From contig NZ_VWOX01000015.1 in NCBI RefSeq assembly GCF_008629675.1, positions 1 through 64,000 on the forward strand: a stretch of DNA of 64,000 nucleotides, read 5' to 3'. Of this stretch, positions 34,351-44,504 are shown piece after piece. The translations under genes and the position numbers were made by a program. The notes below the pieces were generated by a model that made no database searches, had not been told where the DNA came from, and saw only the letters and a program-made list of their open reading frames with translations. The DNA is from Roseiconus nitratireducens (GTDB lineage: Bacteria; Planctomycetota; Planctomycetia; Pirellulales; Pirellulaceae). Position 1 is the first letter of the stretch, and every line of letters begins with the position of its first letter.

Positions 34351-34767
34351 TCACCCAGTACTTTCGCGTCGCATGACGGTTTCCGCTTCGATGTCCAAGA
34401 CTTCAAAGCTGAACACGTCAGGAATCCAACTGGTCTCGCTGATCGGAATGGTCAGCTTGACATGGATGTAGTCGCCTGGTTCCGCTTGTTCGAGCACTTG
34501 CGGCGTGATGGTCAACGTCGCGCCGCTCAATCCCATGATGTCCAGTTCCTCGTTGACACGGGCAACCACATCGGCGGAATCGGCGGTGGGACGAACCCCG
34601 ACCCGGGCTCCTTCCCGTGTCGCCTGAGTCAAGGATTCCTTGACCATGCTCATGCGACTGAGTTCGATCATGCCAAAGGTAAACGTCAGCATGACGGGAA
34701 CGATCAAGGCAAACTCGACGACCGCCGCTCCGCGACGCTGCCGTTGCCTTTTTCGATGCTTTCTCAT
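34351..34767 (-). CDS. TadE-family pilus assembly protein
   Basis: The 138-residue protein has the TadE N-terminus. The basic segment RKHRKRQRQRRGAAVVEFAL is followed by a hydrophobic stretch (IVPVMLTFTFGMIELSRMSM) and a conserved Glu in the GAAVVEFAL motif. It lies last in a three-gene minus-strand operon with the TadG-like and secreted proteins. TadE is a pseudopilin of the tight-adherence system or, in many planctomycetes, part of a small secretion unit. The PilB-like ATPase is nearby but not adjacent. Confidence 0.88.
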   Translation of the reverse strand: MRKHRKRQRQRRGAAVVEFALIVPVMLTFTFGMIELSRMSMVKESLTQATREGARVGVRPTADSADVVARVNEELDIMGLSGATLTITPQVLEQAEPGDYIHVKLTIPISETSWIPDVFSFEVLDIEAETVMRRESTG

Positions 34768-34803
34768 GTTCTTGATACTATTGGTAATGCGTTAAATGGT
34801 CGC

Positions 34804-36024
34804 TCAGTCAACCAGCATGACCGGCGTATACAAAAAGTCGGTCTCGGCGAACTCGTCTTCGCTATAGATCGCATGCTTGGCAACCATCCTGGCGGGCTGA
34901 ATCGTCAAGTGCTTTTTATGCATCGGACCGGTCAGCTTGACACCCAGGATGCGCACCCCTTCCCACGCGACGATGGTGAATTGGGCGTTATCCCCGTTGC
35001 CACCGACCTCTTTAAAGATGGGAATGATTCGCGTCTGGCCGACGATACTATGTAGCTCATCCTTAATGGCCGCGCTGATCCCTGTATCGCCATTGAGAAC
35101 ACATTCTCCATTGCTATCGAACTCCAGCGTGCCACCTTCGGCTTGAAACGCTGCCATGTCGGCGGCGGAAATCCCAGTCATGATCTGTCTCGAAATATCG
35201 GTGGTGGAGTTTGCCCCACCGCCGATGTCGACGGTCCCGCGGTTGCCCGCGGCATCGTCGGTCGGTTCGGGATACAATGAGCATTCACAGAAGCCATCGC
35301 CCTTATTGACGACACCGCCTCGACCTTCGTTCGCCTGGGGATCCCAGGACAACTTATCTTCGGTTTGCTTGGCACAAACCTTTTCCCAGGTCGCTAGATC
35401 CAGGGTGATGGGAAGGATGTCCAGGCATTCCCCTTCTTCATCGGGAACATGGAACCCGGCAACGGCCTTGAACATGGCGGCGGTCGAGTGCGTTTCCAGC
35501 GATTGTTGGTGCCGTCCGGTCACTGCACCGAAGAACAGTGGGATCGCGGAGTTCACGGCATCGGTTTGACGCAGGTGCACGCGAACCGCGTTGGGTTCCA
35601 AGCTTCCGGCGGGGCTCAACACACCGGGTTCCCGGGTCGTGTAGTAACCGATTTCGATGTCGTCGTCCTTGTTGAGTGACGGCGACCGAGACGAAACCAG
35701 GTTCAAACCGGCGATGTCATCAGCGGCGGTGGCGATCAACGGTCGTTGCTCCAACGCTGGCGTCCCGGCGACCACTCCGTCAAAAAGTTCCCAGCAGGCA
35801 GCCATCGCGGCGGCGTCCGCCGTTCGCTTGACTTCCGATCGGGAAACATTGATGTGACCGAAGTCAATTGCCACGGCGGCAACCATCAACAAAGTCGCGA
35901 TTAGGAACACGCTCAGCACGAGAGCCGATCCCCGACGCTTCTGATTCAAGGTGGTCGCACGACGGCGACCCGATTTGCCGACGGAGCGGCGGAAAGTTTC
36001 ATTGGTAATCATATTCACACCCAT
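34804..36024 (-). CDS. TadG-like pilus-assembly protein
   Basis: 406 residues with a TadG-like N-terminus: RRGSALVLSVFLIATLLMVAA, a membrane segment followed by the typical VAIDFGHINVSRSEVKRTADAAAMAACWELF. The remainder (residues 90-400) is a large external beta-rich domain, unlike the von Willebrand form, with a cysteine cluster (EGECLDILPI, CAKQ, GFCECS). The start may be 36024 or MITNETF at 36012. It is 36 bp upstream of the TadE gene in transcription order and 35 bp after the secreted-protein gene. Confidence 0.82.
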   Translation of the reverse strand: MGVNMITNETFRRSVGKSGRRRATTLNQKRRGSALVLSVFLIATLLMVAAVAIDFGHINVSRSEVKRTADAAAMAACWELFDGVVAGTPALEQRPLIATAADDIAGLNLVSSRSPSLNKDDDIEIGYYTTREPGVLSPAGSLEPNAVRVHLRQTDAVNSAIPLFFGAVTGRHQQSLETHSTAAMFKAVAGFHVPDEEGECLDILPITLDLATWEKVCAKQTEDKLSWDPQANEGRGGVVNKGDGFCECSLYPEPTDDAAGNRGTVDIGGGANSTTDISRQIMTGISAADMAAFQAEGGTLEFDSNGECVLNGDTGISAAIKDELHSIVGQTRIIPIFKEVGGNGDNAQFTIVAWEGVRILGVKLTGPMHKKHLTIQPARMVAKHAIYSEDEFAETDFLYTPVMLVD

Positions 36025-36059
36025 AAATGTTCATTGTCTGTTCTCAACGGTCCGTCGGA

Positions 36060-36707
36060 TCAGTGCACTTGCTGATCAACGTTGATCGTTCGCACGGTTC
36101 CGTCAGCCAGCGTGATCCGCACCGACTTCAGATGAATCGATGCGACACGATTCTTTCCGAATCCGATGTCCACCGATGCGGCGCTCGTCTCGGGTGTGTA
36201 GTGGTTCAGGTCGTGAATGTCTTGTCCAGACATTTCGACCAGGTATTCCGGGCCTCCGAATGCGCCCCACTGCCATCCGAATCCGTCCTTCACAGCCATC
36301 ATGACCTTGCCGTCAAAGACGGCCACAGCACTGGTCCAGCGGATCGTGTCGCCATCCCACGCCAGGCACTGTTGAATTTGGCTGCGTTCGTCGTCAACGG
36401 GTTGTTCATCGACGAAAGCACCGACGCGGAATCCGCCGCTGGAGTAGCCGGCTTCGGCCGCATAGTTCATCTGCAATTGGAAATAGCAGGTCGAACAGTC
36501 CGCGTCCGGGTAAAGGAAGAAGGCGACTTGGGGCGAGTTGATCGCCACGTCAGGCTCATTGATGACCATTTCCCAGTTCTCTTCCACCATGAAGACGGGT
36601 GATGTTTCTTGAGCCGTTGCGGACGAACAAAGCATTGCGGCGAAGCAGATTCCGCCGAAGAGAATCTTGGAGCGGGTGAAAACGCTCGGCAGTTGGGTTT
36701 TTAACAT
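36060..36707 (-). CDS. Secreted hypothetical protein in the Tad-like operon
   Basis: 215 residues with a signal peptide: basic start, hydrophobic ILFGGICFAAMLCSSATAQE and a signal-peptidase-type ATA/Q cleavage site near residue 33. The mature part is beta-rich and contains a cysteine pair (ADCSTCYFQL) and few charged runs. No family is recognised. It is the first gene of the operon, 35 bp upstream of the TadG-like gene, so it is probably an exported or surface partner of the pilus-like proteins. Confidence 0.75.
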   Translation of the reverse strand: MLKTQLPSVFTRSKILFGGICFAAMLCSSATAQETSPVFMVEENWEMVINEPDVAINSPQVAFFLYPDADCSTCYFQLQMNYAAEAGYSSGGFRVGAFVDEQPVDDERSQIQQCLAWDGDTIRWTSAVAVFDGKVMMAVKDGFGWQWGAFGGPEYLVEMSGQDIHDLNHYTPETSAASVDIGFGKNRVASIHLKSVRITLADGTVRTINVDQQVH

Positions 36708-37382
36708 TTCGGTTCCCTAGCTGTGATGCAAAAGTTGATGCGACGCCAATCGGTACGATTAGGCCCCTTCGGCAGTCTGGCGATCCGGCGTCGCCACTCT
36801 CCCCCAAGAGTGACCGGACCCATGACTTTGCGTCCCACGCTCACACGCGGTTTGCCTTTGTCGAGGGTTCGAGGGGAACCCTTCGCACTGGGATTGGACT
36901 TTGCAAACCTATGTCCGATTCCGACCGGGAACGGTCAAAAACCATCCAATTGGTTCAACAACCTGGCCACCGAGTCGACGCCCTGTAGCGATTGTGCTGC
37001 CTGTAGCGATGGCCCCCGGAATTGATGCGACCGAAAATCCGGCACAGGCGGATCGAACCGGCCCGGACCGACCAATTTCCGAGCTAGGGAAGGGATTCGA
37101 TTCACGAAACGAGTCTTATGCGGCCTACCGAACACGCCGCACGGGAGGTTCCCGGGCCGCGTCAGTTCAGTGCGTCGTGGGCGTGGCAAGTTCGGAGGAT
37201 GAAAAGAAAGCCACCGAGGTCATGGAGATCACGGAGAGCACCAGAATCCACTCCGTCGCCACTCGGGAAGGCATTGACTGACAGGCTTTGTCTGGAAACG
37301 AGTATCGCGACGGAAAGCCACGCTCTGGCGAGCTTAGCCACGTGACGGCAGCCACGGAGTTTTGCGAGTATCCAGTCAGGGC
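36708..37382. other. Intergenic region, no gene
   Basis: About 675 bp. It should contain the promoter of the Tad-like operon. Frames in it have no motif. The dispersed repeat copy 2 is at 37310-37341. Confidence 0.5.
37310..37341 (+). repeat. Dispersed GCTCTGGCGAGC repeat, copy 2
   Basis: ACGGAAAGCCACGCTCTGGC then GAGCTTAGCCAC. It shares the core with the copies at 34181 and 50472. Confidence 0.55.
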
Positions 37383-38759
37383 TTAGCGAATCAGACGCGT
37401 CTGGATTTTGCCTGCCGATTGCGCGTGCAGAATCGGCGGGATCTCATATCGTCCAAACTCCGCCCAAACCGGAAAGCGATCGCTGACCGCGGTCGCCTGT
37501 TCGGGCGTCAGACCCAAGTCACGTTGCGGATCCATTTGACCGGTCCGTTCGGTGTACTCGGCGGTCACCCCGCGGTCGATCAGGATGTGGTCCGGTGAAT
37601 CTTCGCCTCCAGACGCGTCCAAGTCCGTCACCCCAACCAGTGAAACCACTCCGGGGATCTGCAGCAGGTCCGCGATGGCGGCCGCGCCGGAGTTCAAGTT
37701 GCCGACGAGCAGAAAGTCATCCTCACCGTGTTGCTCGGATTCGTATTGCCGGACGCGTTGAAAGACGTCCGCCAAGACGCGAATCTCATTATCCGCCGAG
37801 TCCGGATCAACACGTTGTGGATCGGTGCGCACGTTGATGATCGTGAATCGAAACGGGCGTCCGGGATGACCATTGGGTAGTCGTGCCCGAAACGAAGCAA
37901 CCATCGGCTCGCGGTACATCCGATCGGCGTCGTCACGGACAACATAGGAGCTGCCCGGCAGCAGTTCCACGCGGGACTGGTCCCACAGCAGGGCGTAAGA
38001 CTCCGGACGGTCTTGTTCGCCGATGGGATCGCTGAGTGTCGCGGCGTACTGGCCGCCTGCCTGGTTGATGCGCTGGATCAATTGCTTCACGGCGGCGCCG
38101 GAAGGCCCGCGGACGTCTTGAATCGCAATCACGTCAAACCGGGTGACCGCCGCCGCGATGGCGTCCATCACGTCGACACCGGACTGGCGGGACCGCGCCG
38201 CCACGCCCTCTTCAGAAAACTCGCGAATTCGAAACGAAGCGATGCGGAGGCTCTCGGCGGGCCGAGTCGGATCGGCCGCCAAAGACACCGGCCGTCCCCC
38301 GGACGGGTCGTCCGACGTGCGGAGCGTATCCAGTGCGGCAAAATCCAGGCCTCCGGTCAGCATCAAAAAAACGATGTAGAGCAAGCCCAACAGGGTCGCC
38401 GCAGGTCCCAGCCAGCGCAGCACCGAACGGTTCGGGGCGAGCGCACTTTTTCGACGACGTTTGGAGAAGATGCCCAACTCGATCTCCGTGGCTGCTGACC
38501 GACCGTCGGCATCGCCTCGGGCCGCGGGAGAGTTGTCCGGGACCAACTCCCGAAATCCGCGTTGGCTATAGAAGATTTCTGACACGGCCGACAAGCCTGA
38601 TCCGACACGGCCAAACAAAACGGCCTCAGGGAGCCCGATTTGTGGCAATCCGCGGCGTCGCCGTTCGCTGGTGTCGGCGTATTCATCACCAACCGACCTG
38701 GACGGGACGAAATGCAGCCCCAATGCGGAATCGCTTGACGAACGCCTCGGTTCGGACAA
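37383..38759 (-). CDS. Membrane-anchored endonuclease/exonuclease/phosphatase-fold protein, catalytic residues degenerate
   Basis: A 458-residue protein. A membrane segment lies near residue 120 (WLGPAATLLGLLYIVFLMLT), and residues 180-440 follow the EEP (DNase I-like) fold. The catalytic motifs are altered. The QE motif appears as IAIQDVRG, the NH motif as IINVRTDP, the GDFN motif as LLVGNLNSG, and the SDH motif as AVSDRFPVW. At each catalytic position the Glu, His, Asp and His of the family have become Asp, Arg, Asn and Arg. It is therefore likely a non-catalytic binding protein. The first 100 residues are low-complexity and cytoplasmic. It is divergent from the tyrosine kinase gene. Confidence 0.78.
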   Translation of the reverse strand: MSEPRRSSSDSALGLHFVPSRSVGDEYADTSERRRRGLPQIGLPEAVLFGRVGSGLSAVSEIFYSQRGFRELVPDNSPAARGDADGRSAATEIELGIFSKRRRKSALAPNRSVLRWLGPAATLLGLLYIVFLMLTGGLDFAALDTLRTSDDPSGGRPVSLAADPTRPAESLRIASFRIREFSEEGVAARSRQSGVDVMDAIAAAVTRFDVIAIQDVRGPSGAAVKQLIQRINQAGGQYAATLSDPIGEQDRPESYALLWDQSRVELLPGSSYVVRDDADRMYREPMVASFRARLPNGHPGRPFRFTIINVRTDPQRVDPDSADNEIRVLADVFQRVRQYESEQHGEDDFLLVGNLNSGAAAIADLLQIPGVVSLVGVTDLDASGGEDSPDHILIDRGVTAEYTERTGQMDPQRDLGLTPEQATAVSDRFPVWAEFGRYEIPPILHAQSAGKIQTRLIR

Positions 38760-38970
38760 CTAATATGGTAGCCCTGACCCTCCGATTGGGCCGCCCGCGT
38801 CCCAGCCCGAGCGTCAACCGTCAGCGTCAACTGTCCTGGAATCGAATTGTTTTTCCGCGTTGCAGTGTTGGCGGGCTAACCTTTTTCGCAGGACTTTCGA
38901 CGGCCATCCCCGGCGCTTTCCCTACCTGCAGCGTTCCCACCGACCATCGTACGCCAGACCGACCTCAGTG

Positions 38971-41334
38971 ATGAGACAACTTCCCATGCCAGCGGCCAAG
39001 TCCAGTTCGACGCGCCCCCGTCGCCCCGTGGCTCCCGAACCTGATTCGTTGGACCTGCTGGATATCTTCCGGCGGCAACGTTGGATGATCATCTTCCTGG
39101 CGGTCCTGGGACTGGCCGCGGGAATCCTGTATGCCCTGAACGCGACCGTCTGGTTTGAATCGCGTGCGAAGCTGCTGATTTCCGAACGAACAGCCGGCTT
39201 GGGAGGCACCGGCACCGGGACGGGGATGGTGGAGGAAGACACGCTCGCCAACCACATCGAACTGATTTCCAGCCGGATGATCGTCGACGAGGCGTTGAAG
39301 ACCAACGGCTTGACCGAAATCGAATCCTTGCAGTCGCAAGTGTCGCCGGAAACAGACGCTGCCGAATACGTCATCGAACACTTGGAAATCGTCAAAGGCG
39401 GCAGCGGCGGTGCCAAGACCGCCCGCACGCTGAACATTTCCTTTTCCCACCCGGATCCGGAGGACGCACGTCTGATTCTGACCGCGGTGATGAAGCAATA
39501 CGAAAAGTTCATCGTGGCCCAGGTCGAACAAGTCATGGGTCGCGCCAACGAACTGGTCCAAAAGGCCAAGAGCGACGTCGAAGAGTCACTGGCCACCGCC
39601 GAGCAGGAACAGTTGAAAGCGAGACAGGAAGCACCGCTGTTCTTTCAAGGCGAGGGCAGCAGCAACGTCTATCAAGACCGCTTTCGTCGCCTGCAGGACG
39701 AGATGCTGGACCTGGACATCCAGGAATCCACCCTGCGCACCCGATTGGACCGCGTTCAGGCCGTCTTGGCGGAACTGGAAGAGTCCAACGACCCGGTCGA
39801 CAACCTGGACAAGCTGTCGTTGATCGACAGCGAGTCGCTGGAACGACTGGGACTGTTCACGGGGCTGCAGATGAACTCGTCGAACACGGCGGAATTCAAG
39901 GCAGCGATGCCGGCCAAAATCGAAGAAGCCCGCACGCAATTCACGCACCTGTTGCAGCTGAACAGTGAAAAACAACGCCTCAATGCCGTCTTTGGCCCCG
40001 GGCACCCCAAGGTCCAGGAGATCGAGGGCGAGATCGAACTGGTCAAGCAATTCCTGCAAGACAATGAAGAGTTGACCAACCCCGATGGCCTGATGGCCGA
40101 CACGATGCTGACCCCCGAGGGCCTGCTGAATGCGTACACCGGGTTCCTGCAAAACGATCTGGCGGCGTTGGCCGAACGCCGCAAAGAGCTGGGCTTCTTG
40201 ACCGCCGATGCCGAAAAGAAGGCCAAAGAATTGATCGAGTATGAATTGCGCGACTTGGTCCTGCAAAAGAACATCGAACGTCAGGAGGCCCTGTTTGACG
40301 GCATCGTGACGCAGTTGCGTGAACTGGACACCGCCAGCAGTCTCAGCGGCTACCTGTACGAATTTCTGGAAGTGCCACGCGTCGGCGAACCGGTGTGGCC
40401 GAAGTTGCCGTTGTGCGCCGTCGGCGGATTGGCGTTGGGCCTGTGTGGCGGCCTGGCCCTCGCGTTTGGGACCGATGTCCGCGACCGCCGATTCCGCTCC
40501 GCCGCGGAACTGGACGAGATGATCGGGCTGCCGAACCTCGGCCGCGTTGGCAAAATGATGTCGATCAATCAAGGGGTCAACGGTCTGATCTCGGCCGAGC
40601 TTTCGCCGGACGCTGAAGCGTTCCGCCTGGGCCGAACCATGATGCTGATGGACATCAAAGCCGGCAAGCTGAAGACGATCGGCTTCACCAGTCCGCTGCA
40701 GGGCGATGGCAAATCGACCATCATGTCCAACTTCGCCGTCTCGTTCGCGCAGGTAAATCTGAAAGTGCTTGTGATCGACGCCGATCTTCGTCGACCGACC
40801 GTGCACCGATACTTCAGTGTCGAAAACGAACTCGGTCTGTCGGACCTGCTGGAGAATGAGACCAGCATCGAAGAGACGATTCGCAGCACCGCGATCGACA
40901 ACGTTTCCGTGATGACGGCGGGGTCCAGCACCAAGACGCCGGCGGAACTGCTTCAGACCTCGCGACTGGACGAGATCCTGGATGAGCTGAAACAAGAGTT
41001 CGACGTCATCCTGCTGGACCTGCCGCCGGTGCTGGCCGTTTCCGATCCCGTCGTCGTTCTGCCGCGAATTGATGGAAGCGTGCTGGTGATCCGCGTCTCG
41101 CGGGCCCGACGCGACGAAGTGCTCAACACGATGCGTCGCATCCGCGAATCCGGAGGCAACTTCGTCGGCTGGATGCTGAACTCGTTGGGCGCCGGAACCA
41201 AATTCGACAGCGCCGGCGGATACAGCGGCTACTACGAAAGCGACTACACCCGCAAGTCGTCGCGAAACGGCAAGGCGGTCAACGGCCGCGCTAAAGCGGG
41301 ACGTCAGCTTTCTGCTCGCAAGACGGACTCCTGA
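38971..41334 (+). CDS. Wzc-type polysaccharide tyrosine autokinase
   Basis: A protein of 787 residues from ATG 38971. It has an N-terminal Wzz membrane domain (first membrane segment QRWMIIFLAVLGLAAGILYA; second near LCAVGGLALGLCGGLALAFG), a long coiled-coil external region, and a C-terminal BY-kinase. The kinase has Walker A SPLQGDGKSTIMSNFA, Walker A' VLVIDADLRRPT, Walker B VILLDLPPV and a C-terminal tyrosine cluster (GGYSGYYESDYTRK). These proteins set exopolysaccharide chain length. A signal hairpin follows at 41336-41350. No polysaccharide genes are adjacent. Confidence 0.9.
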   Translation: MRQLPMPAAKSSSTRPRRPVAPEPDSLDLLDIFRRQRWMIIFLAVLGLAAGILYALNATVWFESRAKLLISERTAGLGGTGTGTGMVEEDTLANHIELISSRMIVDEALKTNGLTEIESLQSQVSPETDAAEYVIEHLEIVKGGSGGAKTARTLNISFSHPDPEDARLILTAVMKQYEKFIVAQVEQVMGRANELVQKAKSDVEESLATAEQEQLKARQEAPLFFQGEGSSNVYQDRFRRLQDEMLDLDIQESTLRTRLDRVQAVLAELEESNDPVDNLDKLSLIDSESLERLGLFTGLQMNSSNTAEFKAAMPAKIEEARTQFTHLLQLNSEKQRLNAVFGPGHPKVQEIEGEIELVKQFLQDNEELTNPDGLMADTMLTPEGLLNAYTGFLQNDLAALAERRKELGFLTADAEKKAKELIEYELRDLVLQKNIERQEALFDGIVTQLRELDTASSLSGYLYEFLEVPRVGEPVWPKLPLCAVGGLALGLCGGLALAFGTDVRDRRFRSAAELDEMIGLPNLGRVGKMMSINQGVNGLISAELSPDAEAFRLGRTMMLMDIKAGKLKTIGFTSPLQGDGKSTIMSNFAVSFAQVNLKVLVIDADLRRPTVHRYFSVENELGLSDLLENETSIEETIRSTAIDNVSVMTAGSSTKTPAELLQTSRLDEILDELKQEFDVILLDLPPVLAVSDPVVVLPRIDGSVLVIRVSRARRDEVLNTMRRIRESGGNFVGWMLNSLGAGTKFDSAGGYSGYYESDYTRKSSRNGKAVNGRAKAGRQLSARKTDS

Positions 41335-41425
41335 CGCCGATTTTATCGGCTTGCGCCGACGGCAGGCGGCGGCCGTCGCTTCGCGATTGAAGTCAAGGAA
41401 GGTCGGACGTCACAGGTGCGGGTAC

Positions 41426-44374
41426 CTATTCCGCCAATCCGACTTTGAGCTTGGGCGGTGCCCCATCACTGTCTTCCTTAGCGGAGAAAATGATGGGCTC
41501 GTTACCGTTCACACCGACAAGCACAAAAGTGACCGACTTTTGATCGACGCCGGCGAGGAATTTGGCCAGCTGCGGGGTGGAGATCGTCACGGTCTGTCCT
41601 CCACTTCCCAACCGAGTCTCCGCCAGCAGTGGCAAGTCGTCCAAGCCGTTCTCTGAAAGGGATCTGCTCCAGTAAAGCCGATCTTCCGACCAAACATCGC
41701 TGATTGGATCGTTGAAACCATACAGACGCAGGGCCCCGGCCGCCGGTCGCTCTGGCATGGCCAGTTCCAGTTGCAAGGCGGCTTCTTCAATCGGCAGCGG
41801 AGGCGATTTCGGGGCGTTGCCGCCGGATGGACGCGGCTGGCTGGACCTGGCTCCCGCGGGCCGCAGGGGATCCAGCATGAATCGCAAGTACACGTGTTGG
41901 ATTTGCTTTCCGCCACGCGTTTGTACCGCCAGGATCGGTTTTTCGCCAAGCGGATCATTGCTCCCCAACCCACGTTTGACGGTCGCATCGGCGCCCCCTT
42001 CGTCGGCCGTGCTCAAGACGACCTGTCGCAAGGAAACCGGGGGAGTCTTTGGATCGGGTTGATCGGTGCCGGATTCCGGGTCCGGTTGCGGAGACCGGTC
42101 GGGCGTATTGGCGGACACCATGGACTCATCTGGCTTGGGCGGCGTGTCCGTGTTGTCTTGGGCCACGCGAGGTGCCTCGGGCGCCTGCACGGTCATCACG
42201 ACCTGATCCAACATCCCCCGCTTCCGTTTTCGGTTGACGTTGGAAACCAGCAACTCCACGAAGGGTCGTTTTCCGGCGACGCTCTCGTCGGCCGTGTACT
42301 GATACACGTGCCGGCTTCGGTTTCGCCCCTTCCAGGCGGACCCGTCGGCGAACTGGTCCAACTGGTATCGAACCGGCAGTCCCGAATCGGAGCGAAAACC
42401 GAGAACGACGCGATAGTCGGTTTGACCGGGACCTTCACCGCCCACGACCATCCCGACGCGAAAGACATCGCCTTTCCGCGTGACGTGATCGAGCGGATCA
42501 CCGGTCAGAACCAATTCGCTGTTGGGGCCGGCGAACGCAAACGTGGACGTCTTTCCCGTGCTCGCATTCTTGGCCTGCTGCCATCCGGCCTGGTTGCCCG
42601 AACGGCGAACGGTCCATCCCGGAATGCGGTCCTCGGACTTGGCCGGTTCGGTGGCATCAAACGACCCATTGCCCTGATTGGCGTTCAGAAGCCATGTCGC
42701 TCCATTCACGTTGGGGTTTTCCACCGCCTTGGCGTTGACCGCGGTCACCAACGGACCGCTGACCAGTTCTGATTCAACCGGTGTGTCGTCCGTCTGCGAC
42801 GGGGGAGTCTGGTTCGCTTGATTCGAAGTCTCTCGATCGGGCCTGCGTGAATTCACTTCCGGGGCAGCGGGCGAAACGGCGGGACGGCCCTGGTTGGCCA
42901 TCACCGCCGAACCGTCATCACGACTGGCAGGGCCGCCAGCCTCAGAGCCACTGCCGGGGTTCATGTCGGAACCTTCGATGGAAATCGACTCTTGCCGCCC
43001 CAACTCGCTGGAAGTGCTCCAAAACACGTACAGTGGCACCCACAGCAGAATGATGAGCGCGACGGCGCCGATGGCTCCCCAAATCCAGATCCGGCTGGAC
43101 GAGCCAGCCTCCGGTTTCTTCGGACCGGGTTGGGCGGCGGGTGTTCCGATGCCCGGTTTACCGACGCCCGGTTTACTGACGCCCAGAGCGGAGTTCTGCA
43201 GGACGGCGTTTCCGCCGGCGTTGGGCACTTGGATCGCTGGCAGGGAAGCATTCGAACTGGACAACGGATCGTAGACCGGCATTGCGTCGGGCAACGTATC
43301 AAAAACGCTGGGTCCAGAATCGCCCATCGGTGCTTCATCGAAGTCCGCGCCGGTTTCCTTCTTGGCGACGACTTCCTGCAAACCTGCTTGCAATTGGTTG
43401 ATCGCTTGAGCAACCTCCGACGTCGACTCACATTCGACCGCGACGTCATCCAGAATTCGATCCAATTCCGCGGCGCTGGCAACTCGGTCACGCGGCTCTT
43501 TGGCCAACAAGCGGTGAATCAGATTTGCCAGCGGCTTGGGAATCTGGTCGTTAAGCTGGACGATCGGCTTGGGATCATGGGCCAGAATCGCGATCAGTTG
43601 CTCGGCGACCGTCTTGGCTTTCAAAGGCAATCTTCCGGTCGCCAGTTCGTACAACACGACACCGGTCGAATACAGATCGCTGCGATCATCCAGGGGTTCG
43701 CTACGAGCTTGCTCGGGCGACAGGTAGCCGGGCGTACCGATCACGGCGCCGCGACCGGAAAGCTGGTCCACCGGAGTTTGCGCCAGGGCCAGCCCGAAGT
43801 CCAAGATCTTGATCCGCCCGGTCTTGGCGTCCAGCCAGATGTTGGCCGGTTTGATGTCGCGGTGCACGATGCCCTGGGCGTGGGCAGCGGCCAAACCGCG
43901 AGCCATCTGTTGGGCGAATCGAATCAGCGTTTGGTAGTCCGGCCGCTGGGCTTGGTCCTTGAAAGATTCCAGCGTCTCGCCCTGCAGCAGCTCCATGGCC
44001 ATGTAGGGCGTCCCTTTCTGTTCGCCCACTTCAAAAATGGTGGCCACGTTGTCGTGGTGGACCGCGGCCATCGCACGAGCTTCGCTGATGAAACGTTTTC
44101 GGCTGCCGGGGGTGGACGCGATCTTCTGGTTCATGACCTTCAGCGCGACTTCCCGTTTGAGCCGCGAATCGATCGCCAAAAAGACGTAGCCCATGCCGCC
44201 CTTGCCGAGTTCCCGGATGACCCGGTAATGGCCCAGGGTGCCCAGAGCCTGTCCGCCCTCGGATGCCGATTTCGGCGGATCCAGGAATTCGTATTCGGGA
44301 TTCGACGGCGCCATCAAAGAAAAACTGTGGCCGGGAGTGAACGAGAAGCGCGAAACGGGTGTCGCGGACACCAT
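41426..44374 (-). CDS. Ser/Thr protein kinase with external beta-sandwich sensor domains
   Basis: A 982-residue protein. Residues 48-330 are a Hanks-type kinase with [11 protein letters not shown], Lys79 in [15 protein letters not shown] (171-179) and LDFGLAL (191-197). A single membrane segment is near residues 435-460 ([20 protein letters not shown]). Outside, a domain beginning [17 protein letters not shown] and containing [18 protein letters not shown] then [14 protein letters not shown] resembles carbohydrate-binding beta-sandwiches (DNRLRE or CBM96-like). Such an architecture suggests a sensor that detects a surface or extracellular polymer. The start ATG 44374 or MAPSNPEYE 60 bases later is possible. 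Confidence 0.85.
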   Translation of the reverse strand: MVSATPVSRFSFTPGHSFSLMAPSNPEYEFLDPPKSASEGGQALGTLGHYRVIRELGKGGMGYVFLAIDSRLKREVALKVMNQKIASTPGSRKRFISEARAMAAVHHDNVATIFEVGEQKGTPYMAMELLQGETLESFKDQAQRPDYQTLIRFAQQMARGLAAAHAQGIVHRDIKPANIWLDAKTGRIKILDFGLALAQTPVDQLSGRGAVIGTPGYLSPEQARSEPLDDRSDLYSTGVVLYELATGRLPLKAKTVAEQLIAILAHDPKPIVQLNDQIPKPLANLIHRLLAKEPRDRVASAAELDRILDDVAVECESTSEVAQAINQLQAGLQEVVAKKETGADFDEAPMGDSGPSVFDTLPDAMPVYDPLSSSNASLPAIQVPNAGGNAVLQNSALGVSKPGVGKPGIGTPAAQPGPKKPEAGSSSRIWIWGAIGAVALIILLWVPLYVFWSTSSELGRQESISIEGSDMNPGSGSEAGGPASRDDGSAVMANQGRPAVSPAAPEVNSRRPDRETSNQANQTPPSQTDDTPVESELVSGPLVTAVNAKAVENPNVNGATWLLNANQGNGSFDATEPAKSEDRIPGWTVRRSGNQAGWQQAKNASTGKTSTFAFAGPNSELVLTGDPLDHVTRKGDVFRVGMVVGGEGPGQTDYRVVLGFRSDSGLPVRYQLDQFADGSAWKGRNRSRHVYQYTADESVAGKRPFVELLVSNVNRKRKRGMLDQVVMTVQAPEAPRVAQDNTDTPPKPDESMVSANTPDRSPQPDPESGTDQPDPKTPPVSLRQVVLSTADEGGADATVKRGLGSNDPLGEKPILAVQTRGGKQIQHVYLRFMLDPLRPAGARSSQPRPSGGNAPKSPPLPIEEAALQLELAMPERPAAGALRLYGFNDPISDVWSEDRLYWSRSLSENGLDDLPLLAETRLGSGGQTVTISTPQLAKFLAGVDQKSVTFVLVGVNGNEPIIFSAKEDSDGAPPKLKVGLAE

Positions 44375-44504
44375 CGGCAGTATATCACGGATCGATGATT
44401 CAAACGGGATTGACGGTTCGACGCCGGCCCCATCATCCTTTGCAGTAGGCCACCCTCATTCGTTTCGAGGCAGCCCCCCCTACCTGGAATCCAATCGCAC
44501 CAAA

